A stretch of 64,000 bases of DNA from Phocoena phocoena (taxonomy: Eukaryota; Chordata; Mammalia; Artiodactyla; Phocoenidae): assembly GCF_963924675.1 (NCBI RefSeq), contig NC_089234.1, positions 25,907,668 through 25,971,667 on the forward strand. Reading direction: 5' to 3'. A program made the translations under genes and the position numbers. A model generated the notes under the pieces. That model was not told where the DNA came from, did no database searches, and saw nothing but the letters and a program-made list of their open reading frames with translations. Below are positions 1-10,859 of the stretch, piece after piece; position 1 is the stretch's first letter; the number at the start of each line of letters is the position of its first letter.

Positions 1-1111
1 TTCGCTGTGTTCTTTCAAGAAATGCATTCGATTCACAGTGATATCCTTTGATCAGTCAGTAAATTCTACTACACAAAACTCATACAGACATGGCCCCAGG
101 TCAGCCACAACAGCCCCCTCTCCCCCAAGGGCCTGAGAAATCACCTAGAGCAGCCAGGCTGGGAGGGCGAGTGGCTGCGCTTTGCTGTGTGTCCTTTAAG
201 GCTCTTTGGTCCTGGTTCATTTCCTCTCAGAGGCATCCAAATAAAACTTCCCTTTCCTATTCAGTACACACCAGTCTTTCTTTGGTGTTTAACCCAACGG
301 GCTGAGGAAGGGAGGTAGCCAGGAAATTATACCCACTAACATGTGCAGTTAGTGCCTACCTACATCCTTTTTACTCGGTCAGTGGATTTATCTTTTAGAC
401 CCAGAGAAATAGAATCGGATATGATTTTAGGGGCAGGAGAACAAAGCCAGTATCAACAGGTAGGGCTTGAAGCACCACAAAACTCTGCTGCCTCACACAA
501 TGTCCTTTTTTTTTTTTGCACTAAAACTCCTGGGTGCCTGATAAACCCAAGTTTAGCAAGACTCCCAGAGAACCTTTCTGACCAGGGGGCCCTGGGGAGG
601 AGAGTGGGGAAGAGCAAAGAGGAGCCCCAAGGTGACCTGGCCTCTTCCCTCCCGCTTCCCGAAGGAGCCAGAACTACACAGGTGAAAGGTTCCCTTGCCT
701 GAGAGCCGATGAGGAGGAAGAGAAGAGGGGCCCTTCCTCAATCCTTGCTGGAACCAGAATCCTAAAGGTTTCCTAACTTTTCCAAACGGTTTGCTTGAGT
801 GTCACCCCCAGGTCTCAGCACCTTCTCCCTGAGGGGGTCTCAGCTCCTGGTCTCCAGGGAACAGGGGTTAGGGGAGAGCAGAGAGAAGACTTGGCCTCTC
901 TCCCCTTGTTCACGTTTATCCCCTGGAGTCCAATAAACCCAGGTGCCTGGGTAGAAGCATGAGGCATCCTCCCACCCCCACCCTCGTCCCCCCAAATCCA
1001 CCCTGGCCTACAGGCCCTGTTGGCAAAGAGGAATGAGGCACGGGAATCCACAGTGGCTAAGGAGGAGCTGGTAAATATGGGTATGGACTGGTGCTTGCTG
1101 GGGTGGGGCAT
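1..1111 (-). other. SFXN2: Probable SFXN2 3' UTR and downstream sequence
   Basis: Lies directly 3' of the SFXN2 stop codon on the minus strand. I see no AATAAA or ATTAAA on the minus strand here, so the poly(A) site may lie beyond the window or use a variant signal. No SINE is present. Plus-strand AATAAA at about 240 and 931 is in the wrong orientation for SFXN2. The short open frames in this stretch show no recognisable protein. Confidence 0.45.
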
Positions 1112-1211
1112 TTAGAGACCCTTATTGAAGTAGACGTAAGGCACAGGTTCTCCATACTTGGCCTTGATAGTGTCCTGGAGCTCTGGTTCCAGATAGGAAA
1201 CTGGCAATTCA
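1112..1211 (-). CDS. SFXN2: SFXN2 coding exon 11 (stop codon)
   Basis: Last coding segment, with acceptor ctcag. It encodes [20 protein letters not shown] and [12 protein letters not shown] and ends in TAA at 1114-1112. The 3' UTR continues toward position 1. Confidence 0.95.
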
Positions 1212-4200
1212 CTGAGAAGAGAGAAGGGGCTTATAAGTGTGCCACCTGGACGAGCAGCAAATTACCATCAGATAAAATCCAACTCAGATGCCACCTGTAA
1301 GAAACCCTTGCCCATTTTCCATCAGAATTATTAATGACCTCCGTACACTACGGTATGTTGCTTTTACTTCTATTGAGCCCTGACTTCATCTCCCTGGTGC
1401 TAAACTTCCGTCTTCTTCAAGATTACAAGCTCGGTGCTCAGAACACAGGAGATGTGTAGCAGGTGACTACGGAGCTGAGAGTACTAGGGAAAGGGAAACG
1501 GGCATCTTCTCCGTATCTATTCAAGCTATGCCTGGTCTCCTGGAGCTAGTACTCCGCCTCACCCCCACCACCCCAGTCTGATGCTTACCTTCCCTTTGCC
1601 ATCATCTCTCCTCACCCACCTCCTCTGCTCTCTGCACCCACCCCCCAGGACACGCAAGGGAAGCGGAGAGGTCGAAGCCGTCCACCCTCTGGCAAACCTC
1701 AGCCAGAGTGAGTACCTACCCTCTTGTTGAATTTCAAAGACCAGATCCAGCCAGGGAGATGGATCTAGTAACTCAACCAGCAGGGACAGAAAGTCTCTTA
1801 TTGTTCCCCCACCTTCTCTCCAAGGCAGCCTTTGCCCCATTGGAAGTGAGCAACTCATCCCTCTGCCCCTTGGAGCTCTGTTTCAGTTTACCATTCACCT
1901 GGGGTCAAGAGGCCCAGCGTTTAGACTGACAGGTACTTGTCCTTGGACAGATGCCTCCCTGCCTGCCCCTCCCTCTCTCCTTCGGGACACCAGGCAGGTC
2001 AGGGAGACCAGGGACAGGGTGCTCAGTAAAACCAAGTGAGGAATGAACAGCTGATACCATTTCTGCGGGAACAGCCCACATGCCACTGGCACCATGAAGA
2101 TGAGGCTGGAAGAAAGGAGAAACCAAAGCATTAGGGGGTGTCTGGCATCTCACAGAGCCACCCACACCCCATCGCTGAGCCCCTCAAAGGAAGGGGGAGC
2201 CGGCGCCAAAGCTCCTCTCTCTCCAACCCTTCTCCTGGTCTCTTGGTGCCTGGAGACTCACTCTAGCACAGGACAGAATCAGCCCCCCCTACACTCCCCC
2301 TCACACCCCACCCACCCATCACTCAAGCAGATGAAGAAGGTAATGGAGTCACCAGGGAGTGTGGGCAGCAGCCCTAATGACCACAGGCAATCCCTGACGT
2401 ATAGGGAAAGCAGCGAGGGGCGTGAACGCAGGGTCCTGCTCCTGTAGTCACTGAATGCCCGAGCTGTTGGAGAACAGTGAGGGCAGAGCTTCTCAAACTT
2501 CACTGGGCATGCAAGGAACTCGAGGAGCTTGTTCAAGTGTGATGCTAATTCAGTAGGTCTGGGAAAGGGCTTGAGAGTCTTTATTTCTCACAAGTTCTCA
2601 GAGGATGCGGATCCAGGACCATGTTTTACAGGATTCGGGAATCTAACAGACCTAGGTTCGTGTCCCAGCTCTGCCACTTCCTAGCTGTGCAATCTTGGGC
2701 AAGTTCCCTCTGAGACGGCAGAGGGGTACTTACTCTGCACGGTTACTGTGAGGATTAAATGAGATAACATGTGTGACACATCCAGCCCATGGTAACTGCG
2801 CCCTCAGTGGGAAATCAGTTAGCAGGAGACAGCCTGGCATAATGTTAGACCTGCTAAGGATCCAACTGCAGCTCCAGCAACTACCAGCTAGAGACACGTG
2901 GGCAAGTTTCTTCATCTGCGAAAGGAGATGATGACAGTATGTACACCTCGAGGGCCGAGGGAATAGGCGGAAATATAGACGTGAAACATCAACACAGTGG
3001 CGGCACACAGAAAACATCCAATGCATGTTAGCTTTGGTTGCTGTCATTAGCCTCATGGCCTCACAAAGCATGAGTAATGCTGGGACATGTCCAGTCAAGG
3101 GCAGGCACCTAAGAACGCTGCCAGGACTCATGGTGCTTTCCTCCCGTGCGAGGCTGGGACACTTGACGGGCCCAGGCTGTGCTGTCATTTTCGATGGCTC
3201 ATCTTTTTGGATGTATTGAGATATAACCGACACGTAACACTGTGTAAGTTTACCACCGGTGTGAGCTAACCCCTCTATCACATCACATAATTCATTTTGT
3301 TTTTGTGGTGGGATGATCTCATCATTTTTGTCTCTTCTCTAAAACTACTGAAGACCTAAGGTCAGAGGGGAGACCTTGGGACAGAAGGACCCCCAAGGGT
3401 TCACTTTCCACTCCAGTGTGTGCACAGTGCCAGCCTGGTGCCCTCAGAAAGAAGGGGTGAGAGCGCTCCAGAGGGGCCACAGACGTTAAAGACCGGGTGC
3501 TTTTGAAGTCAGGTAAAGGAGTACATGTTTTCCAACATGGGTGACACAAGAAGACAGATCTTGGGCACCCCACCATAGAACCCCAAACCGAGAAAATATG
3601 ATACAAACACCCACCATAGAACCCCAAACCGAGAAAATATGATAACTCACAAACACCCAGACAGCAGAACCTGCAATGGGGCGTGCAGCACCTGGATTCT
3701 CTGCACAGAAACAGACAAAAGAGAGACCCACGTGGGACTTACATACTTCGAGGTGAAACCCACGCTGGTCACCCAGCTAGAAACCCGCAGGCGGGAAACC
3801 CTGGCTCTGCAGGGTGGGGACGGGGCTCTCCTTGCTCTCGGCAGACAAGGCCGAGAACTGGGCAGCCAGCGGGCACCGGGATGGGCCCTACTTGAATGAG
3901 GTGCAGGGTGGGAGCAAGAGGGAAGGGTAAGACGGTCAGGAGCCCCCAGCACGTATGTGTTCTGGGCAGGGAAGATGCAAAGGAGAATCCGCTCACCTTC
4001 ATGCAGCGCAGTTTCTCCAGCCTTTCCATGATGACCGGCAGCAGGACTGGAAGAAACCAGGGGAAAGGCTGTGAGACTCCCCGCCAGATCCCTTTCCGAA
4101 GTCAGATCACAGACTAATTCTCCCTCCTTCCCCAGAAGTTCCAGAAAATACTTTTCATTTGGGAGAAGAATGGAAGACTGTAGGCATGGCCACGCCCCAC

Positions 4201-7200
4201 CCCTCCCCCAAGTCCTGACAGAAGGTGCTTCCCAAACTCTTCAACCTGCACACCTATAAGAACAGGAGGACAAGTACCACAGGCCCAGAGCACCCTTTTC
4301 AAAACTATCTTTGAAGCAAGTTTTGTATCCTGCTCTGTAACATGCCCCTGCTGACAGCAAAACCAGGGCAGGGGACTTATTTTTCTCTACCACTGTCTCC
4401 CCAGCACCCCACACTGTGTCCAGCACACTGAAGGAACTTAAGGAATATTTGTTAAATGAAAATAACTTTCTCCACCAAATCTCTGATTAACTGACATTCC
4501 AGGAATTACAGTGTGGCTCTCCCGTGGCTCTCGGCACTCAAGCAAACCAGTTTGAGAAGCATGTCTATAGAGGCTGAGGTCCCACCCCCCACCCGAAGTG
4601 TGGTTGAGGTCTCCATCACTTGTTCCAGGGTCCCCCAGGATGGGAGGGCTTCCCCATCTTACTCATGCCAGGGGCTGCCATGGTGATCCGAGAAATAACC
4701 ACTTGGGTGATGCCTATGGCCGCAGCTCTCTGAGGGGAGAAAAGAGTAAGTTGTCAGGAATGAGCTTATCCAGTATACATAGGCTGCACCAGAGGGCTGG
4801 GTCAGGGTCAGGATCAGGGTCAAGGCCAAGTCTGAGCTGGTAAAGAGGAAGGGATGGACCTGTCAGGGGTTGAGCGACCTCACCTGACCCTCTCCCACCC
4901 AGCCACATTTTTATGGCTTCAGGACCAGAAACGATGGAGAAAAGACATGAACAGAGATATGAAGGGAAAATCGATGGGGAAGGAGGATGGAGTCAGGGAG
5001 AAGTTTTCTCAACCCTATAGTAGAGCCCAGGCCTGCTCTGACCACGAAGAACAGGACAGGGTCTGAGAGGGAACTCCCTCCTCCCACCCCAAAGGCAGCC
5101 CTCTGCTCACCCGGGAATGACCAATCTCATTGTGGTTCCTGTCCTTCACGCAGATGCCCTGGATGAGTTCCCTAAACACAGACAGGAGGTGCTGGATATG
5201 GGAAAGGGGTGCTGGAAGCCTGCCAGCGATGTGACACACCAGGGGACCAAGGCCAGGGCACTCAAGCTCTAGGAAGCCACCTCCTGCAGCTGGCCCTTGG
5301 AGCGCCCTTCCCCACTCCAGAGAGTGGTATCCAGCCGTGACCTAGGGCAGAGGCTCAGAGAGCTAGCACTGGGCCCCAACGGCCTAGGCTGAATCCGGAA
5401 ACTGCAGAGCAAGTGTATGAACTTGAGCAAGTTCCCTAGTCCTTCTAAAGACACAGTTATCCACATTTGCAAAATGGGGATAATCATGGCACCCACTTCA
5501 TCGGACTTGGTGAGGATTAAACAAGATAATGCCTGCAAAGTGCTAAGTCCAGTGCCTGACACAGTGACTGCTCCCAAACAGGAGCTGTTGGTCTCAGGCC
5601 AGTGCTTCACTGCACTCCATCCAAGACCAGGTGGGTGGTGGGGACTCATTCATTCACTGGAAGGAGCAACTGGATGGGGGGGGGGGGGAAGAGGAGGTGA
5701 GCAGTGTGCATGCAGGACTACTCTGGGGTGTGCTCTTTCTAAGGGCAGCTGTGATCACTTTCCATTTGCTACTAATCCCAAGAAAACGTGCCTTATAGAT
5801 ACTGGTGATGACGAGGAAGGCACTGATGGAAACAGGGGCAGCAGTAGCTAACGCTTAATGCAGCATTTTCTTACAGTCCAGGCGCTATTTGGGGCGCTTT
5901 ACCTCTACTCTACTACATCATTAAATTTTATAACAGAGGAACATCTATACTTTCTCTAGTCAAGAAACAAGAGCTGTGAGACACAGCAGGTTTCTCCTTT
6001 CACCTTTCCTGCTGTGACGCTTACAGCCTGGTGCCTGGAAAACATCTATCTGCCCCTCTGGCTTCCTCAAAGCTTCTTGGTTCTGTTCTATCTTTGGACA
6101 CCTCGCTCTGCTGCGTTTCATTCTGTAAGACATTCCCCAGGGCTTTGGAAGTAGGCCGAGTCCACAACTTAAAGACAGTTGCAGTTGAAAGGACACGAGC
6201 TGGTGCCAAACCCCACAGGTCCTCGCTAACGCCCCACCCCTGCTCCCCATCACCCACAACACACATCACAGATGAAACCTAAGTCACCCGCCACTCCTGC
6301 AGCCATCACTGTTGGAGCCGCCAGTCCTCAGGGAACTTTCAGAAGCGCAGCTCGGCTGCCCTCCCCACACCCACCTCAGCCCCAGTGAGCCCCCCACTGC
6401 CTTGGTTTCTTGCCTTTCCCCTGCTAGCCTCACGGTCTGTAGGGAGGAAAAGGGATCCCTGTACTCACTGCTGTCGCATCATTGGGATGTTGACACAGTT
6501 AGCCGCAGCCACAGCGGCAAAGGGCACCCAGCGGCCCACCAGGGGCGGGGCTCTCTGTGGGAGAAGAGAACAATGGGAGTAGGTCAGGCTCCCTGGAGAT
6601 GGGGGTGGAAGGGGCTTCAGGAAGACAGAGCAAGAAATCAGCCCTCGCTACTGCCACGCATCCTGACACTCAGTCGGGGAACCCAAACTCCCTCAAAGGC
6701 CCGAGATAGACCAAATGGGCGCAGCCCTGCTGAATTTCCCACTACTTGGCTGGGCTCTGGCCAAACCCAACTCATCCAGACCGGAAACGGTCCCTGCCTG
6801 GTAAAAAAAAGTTTTCCCTAGGACTTTGCTGCCGCCTAGTGGCCACCATGCCCACAGCAACCCTCGACGGTACCTTTGTCAACGTGTTCATGCCCACAGC
6901 AGTGGCCACCGCAGCGGTTGTGGCAGTGACGTAGGAAACGGCCATCTGCCTAGTGGAGGAGAGAAGATGTTTGGGAGCGGGGACCCTAGCTGGCTGAGGG
7001 CAGGACGATTGCTTGAGTGATAAAGGCTAGAAATGTGGCTTCATGCCTGAGAAGCTCATGTGATCTGTCCCCAGCATCACCTTGTGATCTCCCCCCAACT
7101 CACTCAGCTGCTCCAGTCCCCTTGGCCTCCTTTCAGTACTTTAAACACACCAAATGCCTTCCTGCTCAGAACCTTTGCATGTTGCTGCTCCCTATCCCGG

Positions 7201-9585
7201 GAACTCTTCCCTGGGCTCTTGCATGGCTAAATCCTTATCTTTCAAAACTCAGCTGAAATGCCAGCTCTGCGGAAAGGACTTCCCTGAACAGCCTATCTAC
7301 ACAGATGCCCCTCTGCTGTTCTCTGTCTTTTTATCTATTTATTTCCTTAATGGCAGCAATCACAGTCTGAGATTATTACGCTTGTTTTCCTTTTTTTTTT
7401 TTTGGCTGCGCCATGCGGCATGTGGGATTCGGGATCTTAGTTCCCTGACCAGGGATCAAACCTGTGCCCCCTGCACTGGGAGCGTGGAGTCCTAACCACT
7501 GGACCACTACGGAAGTCCCTATGCTTGTTTTCTTAAAAGACCTTCAACTCTAGGGCTTCCCTGGTGGCGCAGTGGTTGAGAGTCCGCCTGCCAATGCAGG
7601 GGACACGGGTTCGTGCCCCAGTCTAGGAAGATCTCACATGCTGTGGAGCGGCTGGGGCCGTGAGCCATGGCCGCTGAGCCTGCGCGTCCCGCAGTGGGAG
7701 AGGCCACAACAGTGAGAGGCCCGCGTACCGCAAAAAAAAAAAAAAAAAGACCTTCAACTCTAGAGAGCACATATGTCTTACTCAAATGTATCCCTGGCAC
7801 CTAGAACCATGCCCAGCACCTAATACACACTCAAGAAATATTTGTAGAATGAATGAATGAATGAGTGAATGAATGAATGTTGAATTGGTCTAGGAAGAAG
7901 ATACTCTCCTAGTCAGCCTAATACTTCCAAACCCTGAAAAGGGAGACCTGGTCACTTGCCCAGGGCAGGTCCCACCCAGGGAGGACTGATGGCCCGTGAA
8001 CCCTTTAGAAGGGCTGTTCCCCTGGAGGCAAGAGGACAGCCACCTGCTCCAGGCCCACATGGACGGCCTGGGGTTCAGGTCTCCTACCTGACCGACGTGG
8101 GGGAAGCTGCATTCCTGTTGGTGTAGTTGACTAAGGCATTGAAGGACTGGTTCACCCACTGCCAGAAGATCACTGCCGGTATCGTCCTACCAGGAGGGGG
8201 GCCCGGAGAGGCAGAGAGGAGGATGGAAAGAGGGTTTAGGGCACACCAGTCAAACCACATTACCTGCCGCTCCCCAAGCTGTTCCCATGCTGCTTCATGC
8301 AGCTGGGCTCTTTTGCACAGGCTGTCCCTCTGACTGGAGCATCCACACCCCCTAACCTTTCCATACATGGCTGAATCCTGCTCTGTTGAGAGATCTCTTC
8401 TTCCTTGGAACCTTCCCAACCCTTCCCCTGCCCTTCCTGAGACACAGTTAGTCATTCTATGCTCTCTGCTCCCACCACCCCATATTCTACCTCTAACCTA
8501 CCACTTGGCAAGCTGGATGGTAACTATTTACTTCTTGGTCTCAACAAAATTGGGCACCCCTTGAAGGGAGGGACTGAAGTCTTTATACTCCCCACACCTG
8601 GCCCAAGGCCTGGCTCAACAACTGGGTAACTGAATGTGTGGGGGAGAGAGGGGGGAGAGGGAAGAGAGAAAGGGGGAACAACAGAGAAAGTTTATCTCCC
8701 CAACTGGGCTGAAAGGGTATCCCAATATTTTTACTTGGATATCACATTATAAAAATACATTAAATTCATTGTTGAATAAGTACTTTTTAAAGAGGGAATT
8801 AGAATAGCTCATCCGTTGAGCACTCTTGAGAGGCCTGCCTCAGTTTATACAGCCAGGCACCACTACTTCCTGGCTGTGTGAACTTGGACAAGTCATATAA
8901 CCTCTCCAGAACCTCAGCTCTCCACCTATAAAATGGAGATGAAAATAGTACCTCTCTGTAGGGTTGTTGAGATTAAATGAGGTGATAACATGCAAAGAAT
9001 TTAACACAGTGCCTGGGAGCTGGTCAGGGATCCATAAAGACGGCTATTACTGTCATCCTAGTACGGCTCCCTGCCTAACAGGTCCACGCGGCTGCACCTG
9101 GCGCTGCCTTGCTCCCGGGTCGCACCTGTAGAACTGGAGCATGAAGCCCGTGATGATCATGCCCCCGGGAACCTGGAAGGACATCCGCCCAATGACGTTC
9201 ATCTTGTCCCCGGTGTCAGGGTGGAAGGCCGAGTCGTACAGCTTCTTGGCATAGAGCAGCTGCTCCACTCGCATGCCTGGGGGCACAGTCCCCATCCTGC
9301 CACCAAGGACCACAGGCGGTGTTACCTCCTGACCCCTGGCCCCTTGTCTTCCGTTTCCACCTCGTCCCTAGGGCACCCACCGACGTCGCCCCAGTGCCCC
9401 CAGCCCCCTCCCCTAACCGCTCACCTGCTCTTCTCCACCATCACTTTGGCCCAGTCCAGCTCCCGCTCTGGTACCAGGACGGTGCGGGGGTCCGTGACAT
9501 TGAAGAAATGCTTCACCCGCCCTACGAAAGTGCACTGGTCCCAACGGGGGGCATCGATATTAAAGCCAGACAGGTCAGCCTCCAT
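1112..9585 (-). CDS. SFXN2: Sideroflexin-2, complete coding region in 11 exons
   Basis: Multipass mitochondrial inner-membrane protein of the sideroflexin family, whose members carry serine for one-carbon metabolism; SFXN2 is also linked to mitochondrial iron and haem homeostasis (family knowledge). Joining the minus-strand exons 9585-9425, 9296-9126, 8186-8088, 6949-6874, 6554-6469, 5171-5111, 4729-4663, 4046-3997, 3700-3651, 2105-2058 and 1211-1112 gives 969 nt: 322 residues plus TAA, the length I know for the human protein. All junctions are AG/GT and keep frame. Visible landmarks are the N-terminus [17 protein letters not shown], the family motif HPDTG at residues 79-83, hydrophobic segments near 97-112, 147-167, 175-195, 220-247 and 273-287, and the C-terminus YVYFNKGL. 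No stop or frameshift was seen. Recognition is from memory of the human protein, not a database search. Confidence 0.96.
2058..2105 (-). CDS. SFXN2: SFXN2 coding exon 10
   Basis: A 48-nt exon with acceptor tccag, encoding the end of F273 and [15 protein letters not shown]. The donor gtatca after AAATG is weak by consensus. It is the only site that joins in frame to the next exon and restores the Cys found at this place in the human protein. Confidence 0.92.
2486..2640 (+). mobile_element. MER5A-type hAT remnant
   Basis: Starts near cagagcttctcaaactt with the middle word aattcagtaggtctggg, both typical of MER5A. Confidence 0.6.
2640..2765 (+). mobile_element. MIR SINE remnant
   Basis: MIR core words such as ctgtgcaatcttgggcaagt followed by gaggattaaatgagataa. 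Confidence 0.65.
3195..3330. mobile_element. L1-derived fragment
   Basis: Resembles an old L1 segment with gagatataaccgacacgtaa and ctctatcacatcacataatt words. The subfamily is not assigned. Confidence 0.4.
3572..3658 (-). repeat. Tandem duplication across the SFXN2 exon 9 donor
   Basis: Two adjacent copies, 3613-3658 (46 bp) and 3572-3612 (41 bp), identical except that the first keeps five extra bases around the working donor gtgagt. The unit includes the last eight exon bases (GGGTGTTT) and about 36 intron bases. In the distal copy the splice site has become gtatca. Confidence 0.9.
3651..3700 (-). CDS. SFXN2: SFXN2 coding exon 9
   Basis: A 50-nt exon with acceptor tgcag and donor gtgagt, encoding [16 protein letters not shown] plus two bases of F. 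The last eight exon bases and the donor lie in a short tandem duplication that continues into the intron (see the repeat at 3572-3658). Confidence 0.93.
3997..4046 (-). CDS. SFXN2: SFXN2 coding exon 8
   Basis: A 50-nt exon with acceptor tccag and donor gtgagc, encoding [17 protein letters not shown]. Confidence 0.94.
4320..4460 (+). mobile_element. L2 3' end remnant
   Basis: Words such as ctgtctccccagcacc followed by aaggaatatttgttaaatga match the L2 terminus. Confidence 0.5.
4663..4729 (-). CDS. SFXN2: SFXN2 coding exon 7
   Basis: A 67-nt exon with acceptor ctcag and donor gtaag, encoding [20 protein letters not shown] and GM, part of a membrane segment. Confidence 0.94.
5111..5171 (-). 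CDS. SFXN2: SFXN2 coding exon 6
   Basis: A 61-nt exon with acceptor tttag and donor gtgag, encoding the loop [20 protein letters not shown]. Confidence 0.95.
5370..5595 (+). mobile_element. MIR SINE remnant
   Basis: MIR words: gaacttgagcaagttccc, then cacatttgcaaaatggggat, then gtgaggattaaacaagataa. Confidence 0.65.
5676..5688 (+). repeat. Poly(G) run
   Basis: Thirteen consecutive G bases in an SFXN2 intron, a likely sequencing or length-variation hotspot. Confidence 0.95.
6469..6554 (-). CDS. SFXN2: SFXN2 coding exon 5
   Basis: An 86-nt exon with acceptor cacag and donor gtgagt, encoding [20 protein letters not shown] and VNIPMMRQQ (the last codon is split). Confidence 0.95.
6874..6949 (-). 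CDS. SFXN2: SFXN2 coding exon 4
   Basis: A 76-nt exon with acceptor ctag and donor gtacc, encoding [20 protein letters not shown] followed by NTLTK, an alanine/threonine-rich membrane segment. It ends on a codon boundary. Confidence 0.94.
7391..7520 (-). mobile_element. CHR-type SINE (minimal form)
   Basis: Poly(T) then ggctgcgccatgcggcatgt and, at the far end, the reverse complement of the tRNA-like head. Target duplication GCTTGTTTTC is at 7380 and 7523. Confidence 0.9.
7553..7748 (+). mobile_element. CHR-type SINE (short form)
   Basis: Begins gggcttccctggtggcgcag with A-box and B-box-like tRNA sequences and ends in poly(A). Target duplication AAAAGACCTTCAACTCTAG at 7535 and 7745 is perfect, implying a fairly recent insertion. 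Confidence 0.95.
8088..8186 (-). CDS. SFXN2: SFXN2 coding exon 3
   Basis: A 99-nt exon with acceptor ggtag and donor gtagg. It encodes [20 protein letters not shown] and then [13 protein letters not shown], a highly conserved sideroflexin block. Confidence 0.95.
8250..8625 (+). mobile_element. Probable L2 remnant
   Basis: Pyrimidine-rich L2-like body ending with 'cccaaggcctggctcaac' close to the tgaatg-type terminus. Confidence 0.45.
8830..9050 (+). mobile_element. MIR SINE remnant
   Basis: Contains the MIR core (tggctgtgtgaacttggaca, then aacctctccagaacctcag and gaggattaaatgag-like words). Confidence 0.65.
9126..9296 (-). CDS. SFXN2: SFXN2 coding exon 2
   Basis: A 171-nt exon with acceptor ggcag and donor gtgcg, encoding residues 54-111. 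It carries the conserved HPDTG motif followed by [14 protein letters not shown] and the first hydrophobic segment. Confidence 0.95.
9425..9585 (-). CDS. SFXN2: SFXN2 coding exon 1 (start codon)
   Basis: Encodes residues 1-53 plus two bases of codon 54, starting at the ATG at 9585-9583. The acceptor cag lies one base upstream of the ATG, at 9589-9587, so the exon begins at about 9586 and essentially all of the 5' UTR must come from an upstream exon. The donor gtgag follows 9425. This N-terminal part faces the matrix or intermembrane space before the first membrane segment. An upstream in-frame ATG exists at about 9645, but it lies in the intron before the acceptor and is not used in this model. 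Confidence 0.95.
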
Positions 9586-10589
9586 CCTGCTCACACATAA
9601 AACTGTGGACTTCAGGAACAGAGGAAAAATGAAGATTGCCCTCAAAGCCTGCCCTGGAGGCCCTTAGCACCTCCCGCTATGGTAGACTGACGGCTCTCAC
9701 CAGCCGCTAGCGTCATCTGACTCAGCTCAGGAAGGGTCCAGTGAATGGTCACCAGTCTGAGCAACTGGGCACCAACATGTGTTTCCTGAGTGCCTGCTGG
9801 TGGCCAGCCTGGTGCTTGATCATGCTGTGGGCGAGGCTGGGAAAAGGGACAGTACAGGGCCTGTCCTTGGGGAGCTGAGTCTGACTGGGGAGCAAGAGCC
9901 CACCTGTGGAACAACAGATAATACATACAGCAACAATAAGCACGGGAGATGAGAGGAAGCTGAGAAGGGGGGACACAAAGATCAAGGGGGGCTTCCCAGA
10001 AGAGGTGGAATGTGAGTGAAGCCCCAGAAGGTAGGACAGATCTATCTGAAGGAGGAAGAGGCGTGGGATCACACTGAAAGTAGAAACAATCACTGATAAA
10101 GATGGAGAGGACAATGGCATGATCACCTTCAATTCAGTGCGGGGGGGGCAGGGAGGGTGCATGCCGGCCCTATGAGAGATCCCGGGCCATGGCTGTCGCC
10201 CTCAAGGCGGTGCAGAACAGGAGAGAGACAAGTAAGTCGACAAGGACAGTAGTGTGACAATGCTGCTGATGGACACGGGGAGCAGCAGAAAGCCAGAGAA
10301 GAGGTACTAAAACTGAGGTGACTGCATCTCCTGGTTTGCCGGGGCTTGTTGTCCTGTGGTAATTATTAAAAGCACCCCCGCAACCTCAAAAGTGTCCCGG
10401 TTTGGATGATAAATTATAAGATCACCTTATCTAAAATGGATGAGGGATTCTGAACATGCTTTGTGAGAACAAGAAATAAACAATGTTTTGAAGGATGCAT
10501 GAAAGTCAGATGGATGGAGGAGAGGTACCCCAGGCAAGAAGAAGAGCCAGTGTTTAAAGCACACAGTGCACGTGGGGACCTGATGATGA

Positions 10590-10830
10590 TGGTGGCAACA
10601 CTAACACTTACTGAGCTCCTACTTGATGCTACACACTCTGCTTGGTGCCTGACGTGCGTTTTCTGAATTCGTCTTCACCCTAACCCTATAAGATAGAGAT
10701 ACTCTTATGTTTAATGCCATTTTATAGATGAGAAAACCAAGGCACAGGTAAGTAACTTTGCCAAGTCACACAAGCACTTGCCAATAACAGAGCCAGGATT
10801 TTAATTCAGCCTGACTAACTTCAGAACCCC
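10590..10830 (+). mobile_element. MIR SINE remnant
   Basis: Complete-looking MIR with acttactgagctcctact, cattttatagatgagaaaac and a following gtcacacaag. Confidence 0.7.
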
Positions 10831-10859
10831 TGCCTATAATTAGGTTCTGGAATCCATGA

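Larger units (their letters stand above)
7085..7880 (+). mobile_element. L2 LINE remnant split by two CHR SINEs
   Basis: Reads like the L2 3' end: a pyrimidine-rich body, then the 'gcccagcacctaat...' end with tgaatgaa repeats near 7850-7880. SINEs at 7391 and 7553 interrupt it. Confidence 0.65.

Noticed and set aside
60..330. Possible LTR end (AATAAA word followed by tctttggtgtttaacccaac)
   Set aside because: The resemblance is limited to one short region, with no matching second LTR, primer site or internal viral sequence; not called.
3486..3731. Open frame reading through the duplicated segment and exon 9
   Set aside because: Only 3651-3700 is bounded by splice sites and encodes SFXN2; the rest is intron.
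7553..7640. tRNA-like heads with A-box and B-box words
   Set aside because: These are the tRNA-derived promoters of SINEs. They lack a full cloverleaf and occur at the 5' ends of poly(A)-tailed elements, so no genuine tRNA gene is called.
9586..9645. Upstream in-frame ATG for SFXN2
   Set aside because: It lies in the intron before a clear acceptor (gagcag), and the start [10 protein letters not shown] matches the known protein N-terminus.
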